Assembly (NCBI GenBank): GCA_016716125.1
Contig: JADJWZ010000026.1
Span: 14,233-78,232, forward strand
Length of the DNA stretch: 64,000 bases
Direction of reading: 5' to 3'
Source of the DNA: Ignavibacteria bacterium
GTDB taxonomy: Bacteria; Bacteroidota; Ignavibacteria; Tepidaquicellales; Tepidaquicellaceae
Below, piece by piece: positions 1 to 8,576 of this stretch. Within the stretch, counting starts at the first letter, position 1. Each line of letters begins with the position of its first letter. The translations under genes were made by a program, and so were the position numbers. Under the pieces are notes generated by a model that was not told where the DNA came from, searched no databases, and saw nothing but the letters and a program-made list of their open reading frames with translations.

Positions 1-132
1 GCAGAATAGATGGGATTGTAAAATAGCTTCATATATTTTTCCGGGTTCGACTTTTAACTTTTTAGCATTTTGAATGATTTTCTCAGCGCCATTTAAATTA
101 TCTAAAGCGATATATGATGCCAGTTTACTCAT
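1..132 (-). CDS. N-terminal fragment, possibly carboxymuconolactone decarboxylase family
   Basis: Only the first 44 codons lie in the window; the gene runs off the left edge. The ATG is at 132-130 on the minus strand, divergent from the LptF/G gene. The visible peptide begins MSKLASYIALDNLNGAEKII and later has a YEAILQSHLF stretch. This helical start resembles the N-terminus of CMD/AhpD-like proteins, where a 'IYEaiLQ.ylF.GfP' segment precedes the catalytic cysteines. The catalytic region is outside the window, so the family call is inference only. Confidence 0.4.
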   Translation of the reverse strand, partial: MSKLASYIALDNLNGAEKIIQNAKKLKVEPGKIYEAILQSHLFC

Positions 133-172
133 TAATATTACTTCCGTAACTGAATAATTAAATTTCATATAA

Positions 173-1252
173 TTGAAAATACTTGATTATTATATACTAA
201 AACATTTTATCAGAAATTTATTTTTTGGTCTGATATGTTTTATCTTAATTTTTATATTAGTTGATCTTTTTGAAAATGTCGATAAGTTTATAGATAAAAA
301 TGTAAGTAATTCTGTTATAGTACAGTATTATATATACTTTATACCTGAAATATTAAAGCTTATTACACCTGTCAGCATGCTGCTGGCTACTTTATTTACA
401 TTCAGCAGATTCAATAATTATTCTGAAATGACAGCTGTAAACTCAGCCGGTATCAGCATCTATAGATTTTCTTTACCTCTGATAATATTCGGATTTCTGA
501 TCACACTTTTTTCTCTTTACTTTAACGGATGGCTTGTTCCTAAATTTAATTCAGAAAAATTAAAAATTGAAAGAACTTATCTCGGTAAAAATGTTATACC
601 CGGCGTTATCTCAAATTTAAATTTTCAGGACAGCGAAAATAAAATTTTTGCATTAGGAAATTATAACGAATCTGAGAAGTCAGCCTATAACGTAACGTTA
701 AATATATTTGATAAAACAGAACAGTCTCAGTTATTATCCAGATATGATGTAAAAATAATGAAATGGGATTCAATAAAAAATGAATGGAAACTTATCGGAG
801 TTTTGGAAAGAAAATTCGATACTTCGAATACGGAAATATTAAATACAATAGACACAGTATATTCAAATGAAATTTCCGAAATCGGAAAAATTAACTTCTC
901 CCCTTCCAGCCTGATAAAGAGTCAGTTAAAAGCAGATGAGCTGCTTCTTGAAGACCTGAGAGAACATATCAGAACGCTTGAATCCGGCGGTCAGATTGTT
1001 AACAGGGAAAAAGTAGATTATTATTCTAAAATCTCATTCCCCTTTTCCAATATAATTGTAATTTTATTCGGAATCTCCATCAGCACAAACAAGCGCAAAA
1101 GCGGTACTGCAGTTCAGTTTGGAGTAAGTATTTTAATCACGTTCATTTATCTCGGATTTCTTAAAGTCTCACAAACTTTCGGCTACAGCGGAGATATAAA
1201 TCCGGTTTTGACTGCCTGGCTGGCAAATATTCTTTTTTTATTCTGGCAATAG
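173..1252 (+). CDS. LptF/LptG family lipopolysaccharide export permease
   Basis: 359-residue inner-membrane protein of the YjgP/YjgQ family, the permease part of the LptBFG machine that extracts LPS for transport to the outer membrane. It starts at a TTG codon (MKILDYYILKHFIRNLFFG). Two N-terminal membrane helices (about 10-35 and 55-80) are followed by a third near 95-120, a large periplasmic beta-rich domain (about 125-280), then three C-terminal helices. This is the usual LptF/G layout and length. The sequence does not say whether it is LptF or LptG. It stands alone here, divergent from the CMD-like fragment. The family call is firm. Confidence 0.9.
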   Translation: MKILDYYILKHFIRNLFFGLICFILIFILVDLFENVDKFIDKNVSNSVIVQYYIYFIPEILKLITPVSMLLATLFTFSRFNNYSEMTAVNSAGISIYRFSLPLIIFGFLITLFSLYFNGWLVPKFNSEKLKIERTYLGKNVIPGVISNLNFQDSENKIFALGNYNESEKSAYNVTLNIFDKTEQSQLLSRYDVKIMKWDSIKNEWKLIGVLERKFDTSNTEILNTIDTVYSNEISEIGKINFSPSSLIKSQLKADELLLEDLREHIRTLESGGQIVNREKVDYYSKISFPFSNIIVILFGISISTNKRKSGTAVQFGVSILITFIYLGFLKVSQTFGYSGDINPVLTAWLANILFLFWQ

Positions 1253-1287
1253 TAAATCTAATAAAAATGAATTACCTAAAATAAAAT

Positions 1288-1635
1288 TTAGTTAATCTTT
1301 TCATCTTTAGGCGGTACGGGTAATTGAAATCCCAATCCCTGATTATTTGCATCCTGATGAGCAATTATTTCACCAAAATCATTTTCATATCTATTCATAT
1401 TTTCTTTAAGCGCATTATAAAATAATTTTGTATGCTGAGGAGTCATAATAATTCTCGAATGAACTTTTGCTTTTGGAACTCCCGGAAAGATTCTGGTGAA
1501 ATCAATTATGAATTCAGCAGGAGAATGTGAGATTATCGCCAGATTGGAATAAATTCCTTCCGCTTCTTTTTCACCTAATTCAATATTGATCTGTTGCGGT
1601 TGATTTTTTGGATCCTTGCTATTTTTATTTTCCAT
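1288..1635 (-). CDS. DUF3467 domain protein
   Basis: 115-residue soluble protein with a charged, Asn/Gln-rich N-terminus. A conserved core covers about residues 18-100: 'IYSNLAIISHSPAEFIIDF' is followed by 'RIIMTPQHTKLFYNALKENM'. This is the pattern of DUF3467, a small widespread family of unknown function. It is convergent with the LptF/G gene and monocistronic. The 204 bases upstream (1636-1839) are AT-rich and hold no other gene that I can see. No function can be assigned beyond the family name. Confidence 0.8.
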   Translation of the reverse strand: MENKNSKDPKNQPQQINIELGEKEAEGIYSNLAIISHSPAEFIIDFTRIFPGVPKAKVHSRIIMTPQHTKLFYNALKENMNRYENDFGEIIAHQDANNQGLGFQLPVPPKDEKIN

Positions 1636-1839
1636 TATGTATTAGTATTTTTTTCAATGTAACATATATTTAAAATATATTTTTAAATCATTAATATCAA
1701 ACTAATATATTTTGAATTGTCGGGCAAATGATAGAAAGCTATTAATTTCAGATAAAATTGATTTGTAATGCAATATTATATTCTTGAATAAGGAATTCAT
1801 TATAATTAATTTGATTTTTCTTAAATTATTAATACATAA

Positions 1840-2759
1840 ATGAGTTTACTTGTAATAGGATCTCTTGCATTGGATACAATTGAAACACCATTTGGAAAAG
1901 CTGAGAGAACACTGGGAGGTTCTGCTACTTTTATTTCAACTTCAGCCAGTTATTTTACTAGTCCGGTTAGACTGGTAGGAATTGTAGGTTATGATTTCCC
2001 TAAAGAAGAAGTTGAATTTCTTAAATCAAAAAACATTGATGTATCAGGTCTTGAAATATCTGAAACTCAAAAGACTTTTCACTGGCACGGGAAATATGAC
2101 TTTGATCTTAATACAAGGGAATCTATTGTAACTGAACTGAATGCATTTGAGACTTTTGATCCGGTAATATCGGAAAAGTTTCGTGACAGCGAATATGTTT
2201 GCCTTGGAAATCTTCACCCTGCTCTTCAGAAAAAAGTTATTGCTCAGATTACAAAACCAAAACTGGTAATGTGTGATACTATGAATTTCTGGATAGAAGG
2301 CGCTTTAATGATTTGCTTGAAATCCTTAAACATGTCAATCTTCTTGTAATAAATGACAGTGAAGCAAGGGAGCTGACAAAAGAATTTAATCTGGTTATTG
2401 CTGCCAGAAAAATTATGAAAATGGGACCGCAGATTCTTATCATAAAAAAAGGTGAACACGGAGCTCTGCTTTTTACAAGCGATTCAATATTCTCAGCTCC
2501 GGCATATCCTCTAGAAGAAGTTTTTGATCCTACCGGAGCCGGTGATACTTTTGCCGGAGGCTTAATGGGATGGATTGCCAAAACAAAAGATCTTAGCACT
2601 GACAATTTAAAACTTGCTGTGATTTACGGAAGCACTATGGCTTCTCTTGCAGTTGAGAAATTTTCACTCGACGGAATAAGGCACCTTTCAAATGAACAGA
2701 TTATGAATAGATTTTCTGAATTTAAGAAACTAACCTTTTTTAAGGAAGAGAGCTTGTAA
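1840..2759 (+). CDS. PfkB-family sugar kinase, split by one-base frameshift
   Basis: Ribokinase-like carbohydrate or nucleoside kinase. The N-terminal part (1840-2306) has the glycine-rich 'LGGSATFISTSASYF' substrate-binding segment. The C-terminal part, in another frame from about 2307, carries the PfkB signature 2 'DPTGAGDTFAGG', whose Asp is the catalytic base. The two frames join if one A is added to the AA at 2307-2308, giving 'IEGALNDLLEILKHVNLLVIN' across the junction. The repaired protein is about 306 residues, normal for the family. Since nothing else is damaged, a sequencing error is likelier than decay. The substrate cannot be read from the sequence. RecO follows 39 bases downstream on the same strand. 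Confidence 0.85.
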
Positions 2760-2798
2760 ATTAACTGAAACACCTTTTTAACTATTAACGTAATCATC

Positions 2799-3506
2799 TT
2801 GTCTATTATAAAAACAGACGCATTAGTTTTAAAATCAATTAAGTATGGTGACTCAAGTAAAATTGTATCTCTGTATTCAAAAGAACTTGGTAAGATGAAG
2901 GTAATTATAAAAAGCGCAAGAAATTATAAATCGGGTATGTCCGGAAAGTTTGAATCATTAAATTATCTAACAGTAATATTGTATTACAAGAAAAGCAGGG
3001 ACTTACAAAACATTTATAAAGCTGAATTTATCAGGTCTTTTGGAAATATAGTTAAAGAATTCAGCAAACTTCGCGCAGCTTACAAAATAATTGAAATTCT
3101 GAATAAATCACTTCCTGATTTGGATCCGAATCCGGTTTTGTATGATATTGTTCTGAATTTTTTTACAAAACTTAATCTTAATGAAGGCGATAGTGAAATT
3201 TTATTATTGAATTTTCAAATTGAATTTTTAAAATTATCAGGATTATTTCCTGAATTTAATATTGAAAAAGGAAATATTGAAACTTTAAAAAACATAACTG
3301 AATTTAACCTTAACAATGAAGAAATTGATTTTCTGATGAAATTATGCGGAACTGAATTTTCAGTTGAAAGTTTGAGAGCAGACAGAAAGAAATTTGATTT
3401 AGATTATATATCAGACAGATTCAGCAGCTATATTGTAAATAATAATTCAACACCTATATTCTTTAAGTCAGATAAAGTTTTCAAAGAGTTGAGAAATGGA
3501 TTTTAA
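2799..3506 (+). CDS. recO: DNA repair protein RecO
   Basis: 235 residues. RecO promotes annealing of SSB-coated DNA and loads RecA with RecR in gap repair. The N-terminal OB-fold is clear: 'TDALVLKSIKYGDSSKIVSLYSKELGK' at residues 5-32, followed by a basic 'KVIIKSARNYKSG' strand. The helical C-terminal half (about 80-235) is poorly conserved, as is usual. It lacks the four-cysteine zinc finger found in some RecO proteins. The start is TTG at 2799, chosen because the OB-fold begins directly after it. It is probably co-transcribed with the sugar kinase upstream. Confidence 0.9.
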   Translation: MSIIKTDALVLKSIKYGDSSKIVSLYSKELGKMKVIIKSARNYKSGMSGKFESLNYLTVILYYKKSRDLQNIYKAEFIRSFGNIVKEFSKLRAAYKIIEILNKSLPDLDPNPVLYDIVLNFFTKLNLNEGDSEILLLNFQIEFLKLSGLFPEFNIEKGNIETLKNITEFNLNNEEIDFLMKLCGTEFSVESLRADRKKFDLDYISDRFSSYIVNNNSTPIFFKSDKVFKELRNGF

Positions 3507-3570
3507 ACAAATTTACATATCTTAATAAGTTTATTTTATAAAGTAGTTATTTAAAAAAGGAGATTAAAAA

Positions 3571-5079
3571 ATGTCAAAAAAATCAATAATTTTTGCCGGA
3601 TTGCTGCTGGTAATTGCCTTATCTTTCGGCGGATTACTTATAGCAAATTTTGGTAATGTTAAACAAATAATTGCAAGTTCTCAGATAGAATATAAAACTA
3701 CCCCCCCTATTCCGAATGTTAGCCAGGAAATTAAAAACCTAAATGAAGCATTTGTAGAAATAGCAAAATCTGTAACTCCCGCAGTTGCATATATTGAAGT
3801 TACGACAAGCAGTTCCGAAGGAGAACAGCAAAATCCGGGATTTCAAATGCCGTTTGATTTTGGTCCTGACTTCAAAATGCCTGAGAATGGTCCTTCAAGA
3901 GGCAGCGGATCGGGAATAATTATCAGTAATGACGGATATATAATTACAAATAATCACGTAATTAAAAATGCAACCGACAATGGAATTAAAGTTAAACTTA
4001 CTGATAAAAGAGAATTTAATGCAAAGCTTATCGGTGTCGATCCTAATACAGATGTTGCAGTTATAAAAATTGAAGCTTCAGATCTTATGGTCGCATCCAT
4101 TGGAAATTCTGATGATGTACAGGTAGGTCAATGGGTTGTAGCAATTGGAAATCCACTTGGACTTAACAGCACTGTGACAGCAGGAATTGTTTCAGCACTG
4201 GGAAGAAACATACAGATGGGTGGAGACAGTTATGCAATCAATAATTTCATTCAGACCGACGCTGCAATAAATCCGGGTAACAGTGGTGGTGCATTAGTAG
4301 ATATAAACGGTTCTGTTATAGGTGTAAACACCGCAATAAAAACTACCAACGGATATTATCAGGGATATGGTTTTGCAATTCCAATAAATTTAGCTAAAAC
4401 AGTTGCAACTGAACTTATCAAAAGCGGTAAGATCTCACGAGGATACATTGGAGTTTCAATAAAAGACGTGGATATAAAAGAAGCTAAAGGACTTGGTCTG
4501 GACAAAGCAAAAGGCGTATTAGTTCAGGATGTTTTAGCCGGAGGTGCCGGAGATGATGCAGGTCTAAAAGTCGGTGATATTATTTTATCTGTGAACAGTA
4601 AAGAAGTAAATGCGGCAAATGAATTACAGACTATAATCGGATCGCAAAGACCCGGAGATGTTGTAGATCTGAAAATATTCAGAGATGGAAATGAGATCGA
4701 TAAAAAAGTAACTCTTAAGCCAAGATCAGAATCAAGTAATCAAACCGCTCAAAATACTACACCGAAAAACGAAAATTCAAATTTAAATTCAAAAAGTTTT
4801 GAATCTATTGGTTTAACTGTTACGGATTTAAACAGTAATTTAAAAAGTAAATTTTCTGTAGATAATGGTGTCTATATTCAATCAGTAAAGCGATTTTCGG
4901 AAGCATTTGACAGAGGACTTCGTGAAGGATTGGTAATAATAGAAGCAGATAAACAGGAAATTGAAGATATTTCTCAATTTAACAGTATCCTTGAGGATAA
5001 ATCAAAAGGCGATATTATTGTTTTTAAAGTTAAAACTCAGGATGGTTTGGTAAGACTTATTGCGGTAGAAGTAGAATAA
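3571..5079 (+). CDS. degP: Do/HtrA-family periplasmic serine protease
   Basis: 502 residues. Envelope protease/chaperone that degrades misfolded periplasmic proteins. A single N-terminal hydrophobic segment (about 5-27) is a signal peptide or anchor. The trypsin-like domain covers about 55-275 with catalytic His129 ('TNNHV'), Asp161 ('NTDVAVIKI') and Ser238 ('GNSGG'). The first PDZ domain covers about 290-385 and a second, divergent one about 410-500, so this is the two-PDZ DegP/DegQ type. A strong Shine-Dalgarno AAGGAG at 3557-3562 lies eight bases before the ATG. A hairpin terminator follows the gene. The abundance of secreted proteins in this region fits a need for envelope quality control (inference). 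Confidence 0.93.
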   Translation: MSKKSIIFAGLLLVIALSFGGLLIANFGNVKQIIASSQIEYKTTPPIPNVSQEIKNLNEAFVEIAKSVTPAVAYIEVTTSSSEGEQQNPGFQMPFDFGPDFKMPENGPSRGSGSGIIISNDGYIITNNHVIKNATDNGIKVKLTDKREFNAKLIGVDPNTDVAVIKIEASDLMVASIGNSDDVQVGQWVVAIGNPLGLNSTVTAGIVSALGRNIQMGGDSYAINNFIQTDAAINPGNSGGALVDINGSVIGVNTAIKTTNGYYQGYGFAIPINLAKTVATELIKSGKISRGYIGVSIKDVDIKEAKGLGLDKAKGVLVQDVLAGGAGDDAGLKVGDIILSVNSKEVNAANELQTIIGSQRPGDVVDLKIFRDGNEIDKKVTLKPRSESSNQTAQNTTPKNENSNLNSKSFESIGLTVTDLNSNLKSKFSVDNGVYIQSVKRFSEAFDRGLREGLVIIEADKQEIEDISQFNSILEDKSKGDIIVFKVKTQDGLVRLIAVEVE

Positions 5080-5089
5080 TTAAATAAGT

Positions 5090-5118
5090 AAGTTCCGGAA
5101 TAATTAATTCCGGAACTT
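5090..5118 (+). terminator. Rho-independent terminator after degP
   Basis: A 12-bp perfect stem (AAGTTCCGGAAT at 5090-5101 and its complement at 5107-5118) has a 5-base loop, and T-rich sequence ends in TTTTT near 5130. It lies eleven bases past the degP stop codon. Confidence 0.85.
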
Positions 5119-5152
5119 ATTAATATTTTTCAAGTAAAACTATTATCTTACA

Positions 5153-5183
5153 TTGATTCTTTATTTTAATTTATTTAAATTTG
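5153..5183 (+). promoter_or_regulatory. Bacteroidota-type promoter upstream of the small sorting-domain gene
   Basis: TTG at 5153-5155 and TAAATTTG at 5176-5183 are separated by 20 bases. This matches the Bacteroidota -33/-7 pattern (TTG, about 20 bases, TAnnTTTG). It sits just downstream of the degP terminator and ends ten bases before the ATG at 5194. A shorter TATATTTG also precedes the arginase gene (8565-8572) and the DUF4190 gene (26524-26531), but without a good -33 element. Confidence 0.45.
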
Positions 5184-5193
5184 CTTAAGAAAT

Positions 5194-5586
5194 ATGATGA
5201 AAACATTAAAAATATTTTTAATATTATTTATAGTAAGTTTAAGCATTAACATAAATGCTGAAGCTGACAATAATCTAAATGAAGCTGGAAAAGCCGGTGT
5301 TAAAAATACATCCGGAATTTCAGATGATTATAAACTTTATCAGAACTTCCCAAATCCTTTCAATCCTGCAACAATTATAAACTACAAAATTAACCAAAGC
5401 GGATTTGTTTCCCTTAACGTATATAATCTGGTTGGTCAGGTCGTTAAAACACTTGTATATGAGTATCAGGAACCCGGTACTTACAGCAGACAGTTTGATG
5501 CTTCTGAGCTTTCAGCCGGTGTTTATTTATACAAATTACAGGTAAACAATTTTACTTCTGTAAAAAGAATGACTCTTATAAAATAA
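5194..5586 (+). CDS. Minimal T9SS substrate: signal peptide plus sorting domain
   Basis: 130 residues. It has a signal peptide (about 1-22, 'KIFLILFIVSLSININA'), a polar linker of only about 25 residues, and a complete type A sorting domain from about residue 48 to the end: 'LYQNFPNPFNPATIINY', 'VSLNVYNLVGQVV', 'GVYLYKLQ' and a final 'KRMTLIK'. The domain normally directs a passenger through the T9SS to the outer membrane or medium. Here there is practically no passenger. The gene has its own promoter and follows the degP terminator. The next sorting-domain gene starts 36 bases downstream. The role is unknown; a surface peptide or decoy substrate is speculation. Confidence 0.85.
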   Translation: MMKTLKIFLILFIVSLSININAEADNNLNEAGKAGVKNTSGISDDYKLYQNFPNPFNPATIINYKINQSGFVSLNVYNLVGQVVKTLVYEYQEPGTYSRQFDASELSAGVYLYKLQVNNFTSVKRMTLIK

Positions 5587-5622
5587 AAGTAATTCTTTTT
5601 AATTCTTCATAATTTTAAATAC

Positions 5623-6519
5623 ATGAAAATATCAAATTTTATGTTTGGAATAATTTTTATTTCAATTATTTCAAATTGTACTTATGCACAAGGAATTTTA
5701 ATAGATGATTTTTCCCAAAAAAGTCTTCCGGGTTGGATCTGGGGAGGATTGGAAATGAAATATTCTCATGAAGAGGATAACAAAGAAAATGGATTTGCAG
5801 AGATATTCTCAAAAGAAAATATGAAAGCTAACAGCTACGCTGGAAAAATATTCCTTCAGAAATCGCACACATTTACAGTCGGAAACTTTGTCAATGCAAT
5901 GATAAAAGGTCTCAATAATGACGCTTATGTAAAAATTCAATTGGTATATGATGTTGATAATAACAGCACTTATAATGAAGACGAAGATCTGATTCTTGAA
6001 TCAAATCAGATATCCCTGGATTTTGACGGATGGAAAGAAGTTAAGGTAAAACTTGATCAGGATAATTTTAAAATCGTATCCAAACATATGGATGATTTTG
6101 AAGTTACAGAAGATAATGTCTATGGAATTCAGTTTGATTTTATGACAGGAAAGAATTTTAATGAATCAAAATTTGAATCAGGTATAGCTCTTATTTCTGA
6201 AATACAAAATAAAGAAATTACTTATGATTCTGAAGGTCCTGTATCAACAAATAAAGAATCTTATTTTAATACAAAAAATAATCCAAACCCATTTAAAAAT
6301 TCTACTACAATTACTTACATTCTGCCTAACCCAACTAATGTAAATATTACTGTTTATGACAGATTAGGAAAAGAAGTAGTTAATCTTTTAAGTCAGGATC
6401 AGTCTGCAGGAGAACATTCAGTTGAATTTATTTCAGAAGACTATCCAAACGGAATATATTTTTACCGTATAAAAACCCCCGAAAAGACTGAAGTCAGAAA
6501 AATGTTACTTTCCCGTTAA
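5623..6519 (+). CDS. Secreted protein with T9SS C-terminal sorting domain
   Basis: 298 residues. The signal peptide (about 1-22, ending 'NCTYAQG') is followed by a roughly 185-residue beta-rich domain with several Asp-rich loops ('DVDNNSTYNEDEDLILE'), which could bind carbohydrate or calcium. I do not recognise its family. From about residue 215 there is a sorting domain: 'NTKNNPNPFKNSTTITYILP', 'VNITVYDRLGKEVVNLL', 'GIYFYRIKT' and 'RKMLLSR'. It lies 36 bases after the minimal sorting-domain gene and is probably co-transcribed. The next gene is convergent, 15 bases away. Confidence 0.8.
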   Translation: MKISNFMFGIIFISIISNCTYAQGILIDDFSQKSLPGWIWGGLEMKYSHEEDNKENGFAEIFSKENMKANSYAGKIFLQKSHTFTVGNFVNAMIKGLNNDAYVKIQLVYDVDNNSTYNEDEDLILESNQISLDFDGWKEVKVKLDQDNFKIVSKHMDDFEVTEDNVYGIQFDFMTGKNFNESKFESGIALISEIQNKEITYDSEGPVSTNKESYFNTKNNPNPFKNSTTITYILPNPTNVNITVYDRLGKEVVNLLSQDQSAGEHSVEFISEDYPNGIYFYRIKTPEKTEVRKMLLSR

Positions 6520-6534
6520 TACAATAATTAAGAA

Positions 6535-8037
6535 TTACTTAACAACTTCAATTCCAGCCGGAAAAGAAGCCATTTCAATTCTATCTTCAAGTAAAGAAAA
6601 GTTTGACATTTGAATTATTCTTGAGACACCGATTTTTGTACTTCCAACCGTTGGATGGTGTCCGTCAAATCCTGACTGGGTTTCGCATGCAATGATCGCA
6701 TATTGACCATCTTTTGTAAAATCAACCCCATGAGGCTGAATTCCTACACCGGTAATAGTTGAGGTTATAGAAAGTGTATTTGTATTTATTACTGATACTG
6801 TGTTATTATTTCTGTTACATGTAAAAAGATAATTTCCGTCATTTGATATTTTCATCAGAAGCGGATATGAATTATTTCCAAGATGTATCTGACCTATCAA
6901 TCCCAGATTATCGGCCCTGTAAACTCTTATCTCATTTGAACCTCTGCATGAGACGAATAACTTAGATTCATCATGTGATAAGACAATCTGATACGGTTTG
7001 AAATTTCCCGTACCCTGACCGTTTGGTGGAACACTCGGATCGATTGGTTCCTTTATCACTGTAGAATCCGAATTAATAAATGTGTCAGTATTAATCTTAA
7101 AAAGATACTCCCCTATTTCAGATGCAATATATAAGTGATTTCCATTAGCTGTTAAAGCCATTCCGTGTGGAGCTGTTAATTTTTGATCCTGAAATTCGCC
7201 TGTTACTAACATAGGTGAAATAGTGCTGAATCTTCTGATAACTCTTTCTGATCCGGATGCGTCAAAATTAGTTACATAGCCTTTGGAACCGTCAGGTGAA
7301 ATTTCAATATGTGCAGGATTTAATCCGATCTGAAGTCTGTCCAGTTTTGAAAACGGGTAATCAGTATTAATATCAAATTTTTCGATATAACCTTCCTGTA
7401 TAAGAGAAATATAAAAGAAATTTTTATCCGGACTTACTTTTACATAATGAGGTGCGTCAAGCTGACCTGATCTGCCGCCGGCCGGGATAAGTCTTAAAAC
7501 TCTTTTAGAATCGGACTCTAACACGGCGATTAAATCTGATGCCTGATTTGTTATAAAGGTTTTGTCAAGTTTAGATACATTTGTAAAAGCTACCTGGCCG
7601 TCAGCACTCATTGCTCCCTGATCAATCCAATTCTTAATCACTATTACATTCTGCGGATCAATTTTGTGATATTCGGAAAAAGCAAGATTGGATACTGGTC
7701 CTATAAGTGTATCATTATTTACAACTCCATAAAGATGAGACCAAAATCCATTATATGGAATAATCATTGTTCCGTTATCAGATCCATTCATTGCTTTTTG
7801 CCAGTCAACTAAATTCATACCGCTTGAATTTTCATTTCCATGACAAGACGGAGTACTGCACGAAATATTACTATTCGTTATTGGAGTGTTAAATATTGTT
7901 TCTATTTCCGGCGGAAATTTAATGATATCAGGATTATTATTTACAAAGTCCTGTTCACACGAATTTAAAAAAACTGCAGATAAAAAAACTGTAAAAGTAA
8001 TAATAATTCTGAAGTGTTTCAAAAAGTATTTAGTCAT
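6535..8037 (-). CDS. YncE-like beta-propeller lipoprotein with CX4CH motif
   Basis: 500 residues. The start has a lipoprotein signal with lipobox 'LNSC' (Cys27). A short segment follows with a CX4CH motif (Cys60, Cys65, His66; 'CSTPSCHG'), a spacing seen in some c-type haem sites of 'planctomycete cytochrome' domains. From about residue 150 the protein is a seven-bladed-type propeller with repeats such as 'APHYVKVSPDKNFFYISL', 'PAHIEISPDGSKGYVTNF' and 'LFTCNRNNNTVSVINT', as in YncE/surface layer proteins. It is anchored in the envelope facing the periplasm or outside. Its start overlaps the thioesterase stop by eight bases, so the two form an operon. Haem binding is inference. Confidence 0.8.
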   Translation of the reverse strand: MTKYFLKHFRIIITFTVFLSAVFLNSCEQDFVNNNPDIIKFPPEIETIFNTPITNSNISCSTPSCHGNENSSGMNLVDWQKAMNGSDNGTMIIPYNGFWSHLYGVVNNDTLIGPVSNLAFSEYHKIDPQNVIVIKNWIDQGAMSADGQVAFTNVSKLDKTFITNQASDLIAVLESDSKRVLRLIPAGGRSGQLDAPHYVKVSPDKNFFYISLIQEGYIEKFDINTDYPFSKLDRLQIGLNPAHIEISPDGSKGYVTNFDASGSERVIRRFSTISPMLVTGEFQDQKLTAPHGMALTANGNHLYIASEIGEYLFKINTDTFINSDSTVIKEPIDPSVPPNGQGTGNFKPYQIVLSHDESKLFVSCRGSNEIRVYRADNLGLIGQIHLGNNSYPLLMKISNDGNYLFTCNRNNNTVSVINTNTLSITSTITGVGIQPHGVDFTKDGQYAIIACETQSGFDGHHPTVGSTKIGVSRIIQMSNFSLLEDRIEMASFPAGIEVVK

Positions 8038-8479
8038 TCTTTAAAATTTTTAAATTATTCTCAAATGATTTAATTTCATTTACAAACTTTTCTTTCAAAG
8101 TTTCGGGACGGTTAAAATTGTCAAGATTGACAAGTATACCGTTTGCTTTGGAAATAAATATTTCATTATTTTGTTTTGTGATCAACTGCTCGAAGCAAAA
8201 ACTAGAATTTTTTATCCAGGAAATACGCGTGTGTACATTTAGAATATCATCAAGATATGCAAACGAAATATAATCAACTTCGTTCCTAACTACTACAACT
8301 TTTAACCCGTCATCAAATACACCGGTTTTATTTATTTTGTAACCAAAACTTCTTCTGTATTCAACTCTGCCCACTTCAAAATATTTAAAATAATTCATGT
8401 TGTGTACAATTCCCTGAGAATCCACGTCATAAGTTCTCACCCTAAGGCTGACTATATGTTTAAAATCTGTTAGGTTCAA
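8030..8479 (-). CDS. Acyl-CoA thioesterase, 4-hydroxybenzoyl-CoA thioesterase-like hotdog fold
   Basis: 149 residues. A single hotdog domain of the YbgC/FadM type hydrolyses acyl-CoA thioesters in the cytoplasm. The motif 'RTYDVDSQGIVHNMNYFKYFEVGRVEY' at residues 14-40 carries the conserved Asp and the 'G.VhN..Y..yfE..R.e' signature. Length is typical. It is first gene of a two-gene operon with the beta-propeller lipoprotein and divergent from arginase. The native substrate cannot be deduced. Confidence 0.85.
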   Translation of the reverse strand: MNLTDFKHIVSLRVRTYDVDSQGIVHNMNYFKYFEVGRVEYRRSFGYKINKTGVFDDGLKVVVVRNEVDYISFAYLDDILNVHTRISWIKNSSFCFEQLITKQNNEIFISKANGILVNLDNFNRPETLKEKFVNEIKSFENNLKILKND

Positions 8480-8576
8480 AATTGAAATGAAATTATATAA
8501 TATTTTTTATATTAAATATTCAAATTTAATTATTAACTTACTTATTTCTTTATAGCTTAATTCTTATATTTGCAGA

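Noticed and set aside
2313..2759. Separate second gene after the sugar kinase
   Set aside because: It is the C-terminal half of the same PfkB protein after a one-base shift, carrying the GAGD signature.
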